DNA of 64,000 bases from JBDXHU01 sp039989475 (GTDB lineage Bacteria > Pseudomonadota > Gammaproteobacteria > Pseudomonadales > Halieaceae), in NCBI GenBank assembly GCA_039989475.1, contig JBDXHU010000002.1, positions 558,001-622,000 of the forward strand, in the 5' to 3' direction. A program made the position numbers and the translations under genes. The notes beneath the pieces were generated by a model. That model saw only the letters and a program-made list of their open reading frames with translations. It was not told where the DNA came from and searched no databases. Position 1 is the stretch's first letter. The number at the start of each line of letters is the position of its first letter. This document shows, piece after piece, positions 52,200-62,369 of this stretch.

Positions 52200-53567
52200 A
52201 TGGATTTATCGGCGCTGACAGCCGTATCACCTATCGACGGCCGCTATGGCGGCAAAACCCTAGACCTGCGCGGCGTATTCAGCGAGTTCGGCCTGATGCA
52301 GCGTCGGGTGCTGGTGGAGGTGCAGTGGCTGCAGTCACTGGCAGACAATCCCGGCGTGCCCGAGGTGCCCGCACTGAGCGATGCGGCGCGCAAGCAGCTG
52401 GAGGCAATCGCCAGCGGGTTTGATGCAGCAGGCGCTCAGCGCATCAAGGACATTGAGGCCACGACCAACCACGACGTCAAGGCGGTTGAGTACTTCATCA
52501 AGGAGCAATTCAGTGGCATCCCCGAGCTGGAGGCCATCTCGGAATTCGTGCACTTCGCTTGCACCTCGGAGGACATTAATAATCTTTCCCACGCGCTGAT
52601 GCTGCGTGATGGCGTCAAGCAGGCCCTGCTGCCGGCAGCGCAGGAGATTGTCGATCGCCTTGCGGCCCTGTCCCATGAGTTCGCCGACGCCAGCATGCTC
52701 TCCCGCACCCACGGCCAAACCGCAAGTCCCACTACCATGGGCAAGGAATTCGCCAACGTGGTGGCACGCCTGCGCCGGCAGCTGAGCGTGATAGAGAGCA
52801 TTGAGTACCTGGGCAAGATCAACGGCGCGGTAGGCAACTACAACGCGCACCTGTGCGCTTACCCCGATGTTGACTGGGCCGGGCATGCCTCCGGTTTTGT
52901 CTCTGGTCTCGGGCTCACCTGGAATCCCTACACCACCCAGATTGAACCCCATGACTATATCGCCGAGTTGTTTGATGCAACGGCCCGCTTCAATACCATC
53001 CTGCTGGATTTTGACCGGGATATCTGGTCTTACATTTCCATTGGCTACTTCCGCCAAAAGACGGTCGCCGGTGAAGTCGGCTCCTCCACCATGCCCCACA
53101 AGGTTAACCCGATTGATTTCGAGAATTCCGAGGGCAATCTCGGCCTCGCCAATGCGGTGTTCTCCCACCTCGCCGCCAAGCTCCCGATCTCGCGCTGGCA
53201 GCGCGACCTCACGGACTCAACCGTGCTGCGCAATATGGGTGTCGGCTTCGGCTACAGCCTGATTGCCTACCAGAGCACGCTCAAGGGCGTCGGCAAGCTG
53301 GAACTGAACCGCAGCGCCCTGCTGGCCGACCTGGATAGCAGCTGGGAAGTGCTGGCTGAGGCCATCCAGACCGTGATGCGTCGCTATGGTATTGAGCAAC
53401 CCTACGAAAAGCTGAAGGAGCTGACCCGCGGCCAGGATATGAACCGGGACACGATACAGGCTTTCGTCGAGGGCCTGGACCTACCAGAGGAGGCCAGGCA
53501 GGCATTGCTGGAGCTCTCGCCCGCCACATACACCGGCAACGCCGAAACGCAGGCCAGGGACATTTGA
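52200..53567 (+). CDS. purB: Adenylosuccinate lyase
   Basis: 455 residues, matching E. coli PurB (456). Fumarase/aspartase superfamily signature GEVGSSTMPHKVNPIDFENS. Catalytic His regions: KDIEATTNHDVKAVEYFIK and LSRTHGQTASPTTMGKEFAN. It acts twice in purine synthesis, on SAICAR and on adenylosuccinate, releasing fumarate. Follows hflD as in E. coli. The stop overlaps the roxA TTG start. Confidence 0.98.
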   Translation: MDLSALTAVSPIDGRYGGKTLDLRGVFSEFGLMQRRVLVEVQWLQSLADNPGVPEVPALSDAARKQLEAIASGFDAAGAQRIKDIEATTNHDVKAVEYFIKEQFSGIPELEAISEFVHFACTSEDINNLSHALMLRDGVKQALLPAAQEIVDRLAALSHEFADASMLSRTHGQTASPTTMGKEFANVVARLRRQLSVIESIEYLGKINGAVGNYNAHLCAYPDVDWAGHASGFVSGLGLTWNPYTTQIEPHDYIAELFDATARFNTILLDFDRDIWSYISIGYFRQKTVAGEVGSSTMPHKVNPIDFENSEGNLGLANAVFSHLAAKLPISRWQRDLTDSTVLRNMGVGFGYSLIAYQSTLKGVGKLELNRSALLADLDSSWEVLAEAIQTVMRRYGIEQPYEKLKELTRGQDMNRDTIQAFVEGLDLPEEARQALLELSPATYTGNAETQARDI

Positions 53568-54652
53568 CCGGGCTGGCCAACTTCCAGGCGGAGCAATTTC
53601 TGCAGCAGCATTGGCAGCGCGAGGCGTTGTTAATCAAGGGCGCCCTGCCCGGTTTCGAGGACCCGCTTAGCGCCGAGGAGCTTGCCGGGCTGGCGCTGGA
53701 AGACGCTGTCGAGGCACGTATCATTCGGCAGCTTGAAGATAACTGGAAGCTGGACAGCAGTCCCATTGACGAATCCAGCTTTGACGGCGACACCGCCTGG
53801 ACCCTGCTGGTGCAAGCCGTTGACCACTACCTGCCCGCGGTTGCCGAATTACGCCGCCTGGTCAATTTCCTGCCGACCTGGCGGGTGGATGACGTCATGG
53901 TGAGCTATGCCACAGACGGTGGTGGCGTAGGACCGCATTACGACAACTACGATGTGTTCTTGTTACAGGGCGCCGGCCGCAGACGCTGGCGACTGGGGCA
54001 GCGCTGTGACGAGGCCAGTGAACTCCTGCCCAACGATGAGCTGCGGATACTCAAGGAATTTGAGACCACGGCAGAGTACGTGCTGGAGCCGGGTGACATA
54101 CTCTATGTGCCGCCGCGACTGGCTCACTGGGGTGAAGCCCTGGGCAACTGCATGACTTACTCTATTGGCCTCAGGGCGCCCCGGACCAACGATATGCTGT
54201 CGCGCTGGCTGGATGAGCTGCTGGCAAAAGTAACCCCGGAATCTTTTTACGCTGACCCTTCGCTTCAAGCCTCCTCCAATCCGGGGGAAATCACGGGCGA
54301 AGCCTATGAACAGGCACTGGTCCAGCTTAGGCAACTGCTGCAGGATACGCCGGTCGATGGCAGCTGGTTTGGTGAGTTGGTGACCGAGCCGCGCTATCCC
54401 GACGCCGCTGAGCCGCTGGAAGACCTACCCGCTTGTATCGCACTGGATCCCGCCTCTAAACTCGCCTGGATGCACTCAGGGGAAGAGCTGAATGTGTTCG
54501 CCAATGGCGAGTCGCTGGCAGCGGGCCAAGAGCAGGCGGCCCTGCTGCAGGCACTGTGTCGCGGCGAGACACTTGAGACCAGCGGTCTCGAAGCGGGTTC
54601 ACTGGAACTGCTGGGCGAACTGGCCCGGCGAGGATGCCTTATCCATGAATGA
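53564..54652 (+). CDS. roxA: 50S ribosomal protein L16 arginine hydroxylase RoxA (YcfD)
   Basis: 362 residues, TTG start overlapping the purB stop. JmjC/cupin-type 2-oxoglutarate, Fe(II) oxygenase: iron ligands His and Asp in GPHYDNYDVFLLQGAGRRRW near residue 127, and the second His in YVPPRLAHWGEALG near 190. The N-terminal QHWQREALLIKGALPGF is typical of ribosomal oxygenases. The C-terminal part (dimerisation and winged-helix regions) is complete. YcfD hydroxylates Arg81 of L16 in E. coli. It overlaps the downstream GNAT gene by eight bases. Confidence 0.92.
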   Translation: MTGLANFQAEQFLQQHWQREALLIKGALPGFEDPLSAEELAGLALEDAVEARIIRQLEDNWKLDSSPIDESSFDGDTAWTLLVQAVDHYLPAVAELRRLVNFLPTWRVDDVMVSYATDGGGVGPHYDNYDVFLLQGAGRRRWRLGQRCDEASELLPNDELRILKEFETTAEYVLEPGDILYVPPRLAHWGEALGNCMTYSIGLRAPRTNDMLSRWLDELLAKVTPESFYADPSLQASSNPGEITGEAYEQALVQLRQLLQDTPVDGSWFGELVTEPRYPDAAEPLEDLPACIALDPASKLAWMHSGEELNVFANGESLAAGQEQAALLQALCRGETLETSGLEAGSLELLGELARRGCLIHE

Positions 54653-55562
54653 GCCGGTGTTGATCGAACATGTGAGCTGGACCGTACACCGGGAAACGCT
54701 GCGCTCGCTGCGCGGCAAGGTATTCATCGAAGAGCAGAAGGTGCCCCAGGAAATCGAATGGGATGACCACGACGAGGATGCCAATCATTTCCTGATTACC
54801 CTCGACACTCTTGCACTGGCCTGCGGCCGCCTGCTACCGGACGGCAAGATAGGCCGCATGGCGGTGTTACCCGAGCACCGGGGACAGGGACTGGGTCGGC
54901 AGCTACTGCAGTTCATTGTTGAGCACGCCCGGCAGAACGGCGTGAAAAGACTCTACCTCCACGCCCAGACCCACGCCCTCAAGTTTTACGAAGATGCTGG
55001 TTTCCAGGTCTATGGCGAGGAATTCGAGGAAGCCGCTATTCCCCACGCCGCCATGGAGATGCTGATCGACTACAGCGGCTCCGACCAGTTCATCACAGGG
55101 GTCGGTTACCCCGAGCCCTTTGCCACACTGGCACTGGAACTGGCCCGAACCGCAAGACGACACTTACGCATATACAGCTATCGGCTGGACCCGGATGTAT
55201 TTGATAACGGCGAGATGGTCTCGGCACTGACCGCCCTGGCGAGACGCGGGCGCTTCAGCGAGATTCGTATATTGATTAGCGATGCAAAGCCCATGGCTCA
55301 GCAGGGACACCGCCTCTTGTCTCTGGCCCGGCGCCTGTCTTCCACCATCAGCATCCGGGTGCTGACAGAACATCCCGAGTTGCCCGATGCGACCTACCTG
55401 GTCCGCGACGGCGACGGGGTTGTCTTCAAACCCGACGAGCGTGCCAGGCCGGGATTTTACGAACCCGACTCACGTGCATCGACACAGCGATTCGTGGATG
55501 GCTTTGACCAGTTATGGCGCTGGGCGGAAGTCGATCCGCGGCTAAGGTTACTCAGACTATAG
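54645..55562 (+). CDS. GNAT acetyltransferase fused to a C-terminal domain of unknown function
   Basis: About 305 residues from ATG 54645. Residues 1-145 are a GNAT domain similar to ElaA/YjdJ-type proteins: LRGKVFIEEQKVPQEIEWDD, acetyl-CoA motif AVLPEHRGQGLGRQLLQFI near 75-92, KRLYLHAQTHALKFYEDAGF. Residues 150-305 form a second domain (ARRHLRIYSYRLDPDVFDNG, RFSEIRILISDAKPMAQQGH, YLVRDGDGVVFKPDERARP, FVDGFDQLWRWAEVDPRL). That rhythm recalls one half of a phospholipase D fold, but no HKD motif is visible. The pair probably acts on one target, unknown. It ends three bases before the Rieske gene on the other strand. Confidence 0.82.
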   Translation: MNEPVLIEHVSWTVHRETLRSLRGKVFIEEQKVPQEIEWDDHDEDANHFLITLDTLALACGRLLPDGKIGRMAVLPEHRGQGLGRQLLQFIVEHARQNGVKRLYLHAQTHALKFYEDAGFQVYGEEFEEAAIPHAAMEMLIDYSGSDQFITGVGYPEPFATLALELARTARRHLRIYSYRLDPDVFDNGEMVSALTALARRGRFSEIRILISDAKPMAQQGHRLLSLARRLSSTISIRVLTEHPELPDATYLVRDGDGVVFKPDERARPGFYEPDSRASTQRFVDGFDQLWRWAEVDPRLRLLRL

Positions 55563-55565
55563 CCA

Positions 55566-55892
55566 TCACGCCGGGTCGCTCTCCCAGGCGACACCGATAT
55601 CGGCACCTTCATAAGCGACTGGCCAGACCTTGAGTGGACGGCAGGCCTCATTGGAGGCGTGAATGAGGTGCCCGGTCAGCAGGGAAAAGCGATAGCCGTG
55701 TAGCGGGCACCAGATTTCGCCGTCTTCGATCCAGCCTTCCGAGAGTGGGTGCTCCTGGTGGGGACACAGGGCCTCCAGCAAGTAGCATTCGCCCTTGTGC
55801 TGAATCAGCAACAGGCTGTGGAAATCTATGCGGAATTCACGGCGGTAATCGTCGTGGAGGTTGATGAGCTTGTCCAGGGCAACAAAGCGCAT
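55566..55892 (-). CDS. Small Rieske [2Fe-2S] protein
   Basis: About 108 residues from ATG 55892 (MRFVALDKLINLHDDYRREF). A longer start at 55937 would overlap meaB and is disfavoured. Cluster ligands are in LCPHQEHPLSEG and WCPLHGYRFSLLTG, the Cys-X-His and Cys-X2-His pattern. It resembles stand-alone Rieske ferredoxins such as those serving dioxygenases or nitrite reductase (NirD-like). Ten bases after meaB on the same strand, so it may be the last gene of the methylmalonyl-CoA operon; a functional link is not established. Confidence 0.85.
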   Translation of the reverse strand: MRFVALDKLINLHDDYRREFRIDFHSLLLIQHKGECYLLEALCPHQEHPLSEGWIEDGEIWCPLHGYRFSLLTGHLIHASNEACRPLKVWPVAYEGADIGVAWESDPA

Positions 55893-55902
55893 GGCAGCCG
55901 AC

Positions 55903-56877
55903 TCAGAGGCAATCCATAATGCGCCGCGCTGCGGCAAGAGGCGTCATTTCCCTGGCAATGACCCGGGCTTCAAGTTCGGGCATCAAGGCCGCGGCTTCCG
56001 GGTTATGCAACAGCTTCATCTGCAGCATTTCGTCGATCAACTGGTGCATCCAGTCCCGGGCCTGGCGATTACGCTTGCTCTCAAAAGCATCCTCCGCCCG
56101 GGCCTTCTCCTCGTATGCACGAATCATGTCCCAGACCGTATCGATGTTGCTAAGCTCCGTCGATGAACAGGTCAGCACCTGGGGTGACCAGTGCAGTGCA
56201 TGGCGCATGAGGGTCATGGCCGCGGTGTAATGCTTCTTGGTCATGTTGGCCAGGTTAATGCTTTCACCGTCGGCCTTGTTGATCACCAGCGCATCGGCCA
56301 GCTCTATAATGCCCTTCTTGATACCCTGCAATTCGTCGCCGGCGTTGGGCAGCATCAGCACCATAAAGAAATCGACCATACCGGCTACCTGATACTCCGA
56401 CTGGCCGACACCGACCGTCTCTACCAGTATCACGTCGTAACCTGCGGCCTCGCACAGCAGCATGGTCTCGCGGGTTTTCTGGGCGACGCCGCCCAGGGCG
56501 CCGCCAGCCGGCGATGGCCGAATATAGGCCTCCTCTCGGCGGGATAATTCTTCCATGCGGGTTTTGTCGCCGAGAATGGAGCCGCCGGCAATCGGGGAGC
56601 TGGGGTCCACCGCCAGCACCGCGACCTTGTGCCCCTGTTCAATCAGGTGCAGTCCGAATGCCTCGATGAAGGTGGACTTGCCCACCCCGGGGATGCCGGT
56701 AATACCAATACGAATACTGTTGCCGGTGTAGGGCAGTGATTGTTCCAGGATTTTCTGGGCCTGCTCCCGGTGCGATTCCAGGCGACTTTCCACCAGGGTA
56801 ATCGCCTTGGCCAGGGCCCGACGGTTCCCCTCACGCAGTGCAGCCAGCTTGAACTCGGTCACCAGGGCGCCCGTCAA
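55903..56877 (-). CDS. meaB: Methylmalonyl-CoA mutase-associated GTPase MeaB (ArgK)
   Basis: 324 residues, G3E-family GTPase that loads and protects the cobalamin of methylmalonyl-CoA mutase. P-loop GITGIPGVGKSTFIEAFG near residue 60, then AVLAVDPSSPIAGGSILGDK, switch region VETVGVGQSEYQVAGMVDFF and ALVINKADG (the NKxD base-specificity motif). The dimerisation arm at the C-terminus is present. Seven bases downstream of the mutase gene. Confidence 0.96.
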   Translation of the reverse strand: MTGALVTEFKLAALREGNRRALAKAITLVESRLESHREQAQKILEQSLPYTGNSIRIGITGIPGVGKSTFIEAFGLHLIEQGHKVAVLAVDPSSPIAGGSILGDKTRMEELSRREEAYIRPSPAGGALGGVAQKTRETMLLCEAAGYDVILVETVGVGQSEYQVAGMVDFFMVLMLPNAGDELQGIKKGIIELADALVINKADGESINLANMTKKHYTAAMTLMRHALHWSPQVLTCSSTELSNIDTVWDMIRAYEEKARAEDAFESKRNRQARDWMHQLIDEMLQMKLLHNPEAAALMPELEARVIAREMTPLAAARRIMDCL

Positions 56878-56884
56878 TCAGCTG

Positions 56885-59044
<2,160 letters not shown>

Positions 59045-59058
59045 ATCTCTGTCCTGTC

Positions 59059-59112
59059 CTCCCCGCCCAGGCGGAGATCTGAATTCCGGAACGCTGCCTA
59101 CGCAGGAATGAC
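59059..59112. repeat. REP-like palindromic intergenic element
   Basis: Two small inverted repeats fill the mce-mutase gap: CTCC..GCC/GGCGGAG near 59059-59076, and ATTCC (59083-59087) with GGAAT (59105-59109), the latter around GCTGCCTACGCAGG. The second resembles widespread 'GGAATGACG'-ending REP units. Only one copy was noticed. Confidence 0.4.
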
Positions 59113-59119
59113 GTGAAAA

Positions 59120-59530
59120 CTAGTGGTCTTCACCCGGCTGGTTGATTTCAATCAGCACGCCGTCACAGCTTCTGGGGTGAATGAATATCACCCGGGAGCC
59201 GTGTGCACCGGGGCTCGGCTCATCGGCCAGGAACTGGTAACCCTTTTCCTTGAGCCGCGCGATGTCTTCTTCGATATTATCCGAACGGAAGCACAGGTGG
59301 TGTAATCCGCCACCGCGCTTTTCCAGGTAGGCCGCAACGGGGCCCTCTCCGCGCAGCGGGTGGATCAACTCGATGTTGGTCGGCGGCAAGGGGAAGAAAG
59401 CCGTGGAAGTCTTTGCGGGCTCCACGTCTTCGGTGCCTTCGAATTCCAGCCCGAAGTCTTCCATGAAGCGCTTAATGGCTTTGTCGAAGTCGGGTACCGC
59501 TATCGCGATATGGTCCAGCGCAGTAATCAT
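59120..59530 (-). CDS. mce: Methylmalonyl-CoA epimerase
   Basis: 136 residues, VOC fold. Metal ligands in ALDHIAIAVPDFDKAIKRFM, GGGLHHLCFRSDNIEEDIAR and GVLIEINQPGEDH (C-terminal Glu). It interconverts the two stereoisomers of methylmalonyl-CoA so that the carboxylase product can enter the mutase. Starts nine bases after the biotin carboxylase stop. Confidence 0.95.
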   Translation of the reverse strand: MITALDHIAIAVPDFDKAIKRFMEDFGLEFEGTEDVEPAKTSTAFFPLPPTNIELIHPLRGEGPVAAYLEKRGGGLHHLCFRSDNIEEDIARLKEKGYQFLADEPSPGAHGSRVIFIHPRSCDGVLIEINQPGEDH

Positions 59531-59539
59531 GGAGCTACC

Positions 59540-62335
59540 TCAGGCTATCTGTTGCAGGAATTCATCCGTCACCTGGCGGCGTCTGGCCCTCTTTTCTTCG
59601 GGCGACTCCTCCACGATAACTTCGTCCGGTGTGATTTTGTACAGGGGCTGTCCCTTGCTGATGATGGTGCCATCCTCGCCCGCCAACACCTTCTCAATCG
59701 TGCCAGAGAACGGCGCGTACACCTTGTTGAACATTTTCATCACTTCAATAATGTAGAGCGGATCGCCCTGCTGGAAGTGACTGCCGTCAACCAGGTAGGG
59801 CTCATGATCCGGGGTTTCACGGGAATAGAACATGCCGCCGCTCTCGGCGAGTATTTCATCGCTCTTGGCCACAGGCGGGGGCACGAGCACTTTCGCCATC
59901 TGTTCCTGCAACTCCGCGTCGGTAAGCCGCTCGGGAATATGGATAGTCAGGTCTGGATTTACGCTCAATTCAAAGAAGCCGGTCGCTTCGGCTATGGCGG
60001 GCAGCACGGCTATCACGTCCATCCCGGCCTGGAAGCCGGCATGGGCATTGCGCGCTTGCACCCATAGCTGCGGATCGAAGCCTTCCGGTGCATCCGCGTT
60101 ATCGAGCAGGGTCTGCAGCTCTACCCAGTCACCTGCATTTACCCGGTTATTGAGCTCGTCATAGAAATCTATAGCAGCTTCGAGCAATTCATGATCGTGG
60201 TCCCAGATCATATTGGCAGCGGGCTCGCCTTGCTGCAGGTTCATGTCCAGGTAGTGATAGGTGTCCGCCAACAGTTGCACCGGGTTCTCATTCCAGCACA
60301 ACTTTCCATCGATCAGCGTGTAGCAATCGCGGTTCACGCTGAGCCAGCCGGACAACAGCTGCGGTTGTTCCAGCAAGCGTTGCAGGGGCCTGCGCAACAA
60401 CGAGTACTTGCGCTCAAAAGCATCGCGAACGGCGCCGGCCTCGTCCGCAGCCGCCAGGGCATTTTGCATGATCTGATCGTAGGCGTAGACCAGGTCGACC
60501 TGGTTGGCGCGCTGCTTTAATTCCCCCACCCCGGTCAGGTAGGGAACAATGAAACGCGTGGTGGGGCGGGCATTGATATTGTTGCCAATAAACCAGTTCA
60601 CCAGGCCATAGTGGAACTCCAGGTTGCTGGACAGGTCGCGGCCGCTCATCGTCGTGCGTCGAATCACCTCCGCCATCTGCTGGTAGGTGTCCAGGCGCGT
60701 CTCACCCACAGTAAGCAACAGCGCAATATTCGAGTCATAAGCGCCGGCCAGCGTGTACTTCATGAACACGTCCGTGTCGGGATTGTGCAGGCTGATACCC
60801 TGGTCGTCGCGAATCTCGCCCTCAATGGCATCTGACCAGAACTCGACCACGCCACCCGCATGCGGCTGCAATGCCTGGTTGGTGGCATTCAGGCGCGCTT
60901 CGACGCTGTCCTTGTAGCGGGGAACCCGCTCGGGCTTCGGTAATTTTGGTCCGTGAGCGGCCAGCAGGACCATGGCCTCGACCAGCGACTCGACCACGAA
61001 GCTGTCATCGGTCTGCTCGGGATTGGTGAACTTGAGTGCGTAGCACAGCTCGGTCACCCGGTGCTCCACCTGGATACGCGTGTTCATTTCCATGAAGAAG
61101 TGCTTGTCGCGATCAACAATACACTCGAAGGTAGACACGGAATCCAGGCCAACCGCTTCGCCGAAGCGCTCGGATTCATCCTCCATGGCCGCCAGGGTCT
61201 TGATATCCTGGGCCAGCACGCGGGTCTCCTCTGCCTGCCCGGAAGCCTCCGCGGCCTTGTGGGCCAGTTTCAGGGACTCCTGCGTGACAGATACCTCCAG
61301 CAGCTTCTGCTCGTGCATCTGCAGCGAACAGTCGCGTCCACCCATGGCCAGGGTCCATTCACCGTTGCCTATCACCTGGATTTCCTGGTGCCGCGTGGTT
61401 TCAATGTTGAGTTCAACCAATACGTTCTTGTTGTCGCCAACCCCGGTAGTTTTCACCTCGTTGAGGATCTCGCGCACCATTTCCGGCGTGCGGGCAGCCT
61501 CACCGATAGCCAGGATACGCTGGCCCTTGCCACCACCGCCGCTGATCGCCTTGAGTCGGACCCGGTTTTCCGGGTACTCCGCCGTCATTCTCTCCACGGC
61601 TTCGGTCAGGGTTTCGCAGAGCTGGTCGACCGTATAGATGTCTATGCCCTTTTTGTAGGATGCAGCCAGTACCAGGTCCGCCTTGTCCTCCAGTGCCTCG
61701 GCTGCTGACAGGTCGACTTCGAGGCCCTGCTCCTTGCACAGAGTCTGGAGTGCCGTCTCATCCGGGTACTGCTTGAGCAGGGTCAAGGCGGTGCCGTTGT
61801 CGATACCCGGTGTCACGCTGACACCAACGGCCAGCGCGGTGCGCTTGGCCTCGTCTTTCAAGCCGGCATCGTGAACAGTTTTGGAGCAGGGGCCGATAAA
61901 ATTGAGCCCGGCGCCTTCCAGCGCGGCAACCATGGCTTCGTCTTCCGCCATGAAACCGTAGCCGGCAAACACCGAGTCGTAACCATTGTCCTTGGCTATG
62001 GCAATGATCTGCTGGATACGAGCGTTGCGTTCTTCCTTGTTGGCGCCGGTGTAATCGGGAACGCGGTGCACCCGGTCAGGATGAGTCAGTTGCCGCAACT
62101 CCGGCGCCAGTGCATTGCGATAAACAATGGAGTCCTTTTCGGACAGCAGGATACCGTAGCCGTCGATACCCATTTCCTCGAACACGTCCATGGCTTCCTT
62201 GCGTATCGGGCCACGGCAAATGATCAAGGGTCGCAGGTGATCGCAGGCGAACTGGTTGACCCAGTTAGATGGTCGTCGCCCCAGGCGCCGATCGCGGTGT
62301 ATCAAGGGGTTGCTCAGGTAATAATCATTCGACAC
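59540..62335 (-). CDS. Divergent biotin carboxylase/biotin carrier fusion, probable propionyl- or acyl-CoA carboxylase subunit
   Basis: 931 residues, long for the class. The N-terminal biotin carboxylase/ATP-grasp region is atypical: it opens LIICRGPIRKEAMDVFEEMG instead of the usual ANRGEIA motif, and the ATP loop is VRLKAISGGGGKGQRI near residue 260. An extra segment of about 60 residues (TLLKQYPDETALQTLCKEQG and onward) precedes it. EMNTRIQVEHRVTE near 425 is the conserved active-site region. A long middle part leads to a biotinyl domain with the modified Lys867 in YIIEVMKMFNKVYAP. Together with the next gene it should carboxylate an acyl-CoA. Propionyl-CoA is inferred from the methylmalonyl-CoA genes beside it. 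Confidence 0.88.
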   Translation of the reverse strand: MSNDYYLSNPLIHRDRRLGRRPSNWVNQFACDHLRPLIICRGPIRKEAMDVFEEMGIDGYGILLSEKDSIVYRNALAPELRQLTHPDRVHRVPDYTGANKEERNARIQQIIAIAKDNGYDSVFAGYGFMAEDEAMVAALEGAGLNFIGPCSKTVHDAGLKDEAKRTALAVGVSVTPGIDNGTALTLLKQYPDETALQTLCKEQGLEVDLSAAEALEDKADLVLAASYKKGIDIYTVDQLCETLTEAVERMTAEYPENRVRLKAISGGGGKGQRILAIGEAARTPEMVREILNEVKTTGVGDNKNVLVELNIETTRHQEIQVIGNGEWTLAMGGRDCSLQMHEQKLLEVSVTQESLKLAHKAAEASGQAEETRVLAQDIKTLAAMEDESERFGEAVGLDSVSTFECIVDRDKHFFMEMNTRIQVEHRVTELCYALKFTNPEQTDDSFVVESLVEAMVLLAAHGPKLPKPERVPRYKDSVEARLNATNQALQPHAGGVVEFWSDAIEGEIRDDQGISLHNPDTDVFMKYTLAGAYDSNIALLLTVGETRLDTYQQMAEVIRRTTMSGRDLSSNLEFHYGLVNWFIGNNINARPTTRFIVPYLTGVGELKQRANQVDLVYAYDQIMQNALAAADEAGAVRDAFERKYSLLRRPLQRLLEQPQLLSGWLSVNRDCYTLIDGKLCWNENPVQLLADTYHYLDMNLQQGEPAANMIWDHDHELLEAAIDFYDELNNRVNAGDWVELQTLLDNADAPEGFDPQLWVQARNAHAGFQAGMDVIAVLPAIAEATGFFELSVNPDLTIHIPERLTDAELQEQMAKVLVPPPVAKSDEILAESGGMFYSRETPDHEPYLVDGSHFQQGDPLYIIEVMKMFNKVYAPFSGTIEKVLAGEDGTIISKGQPLYKITPDEVIVEESPEEKRARRRQVTDEFLQQIA

Positions 62336-62369
62336 ATTGTGTTCCTTGTTCTACCGGATCGGGCGGGCG

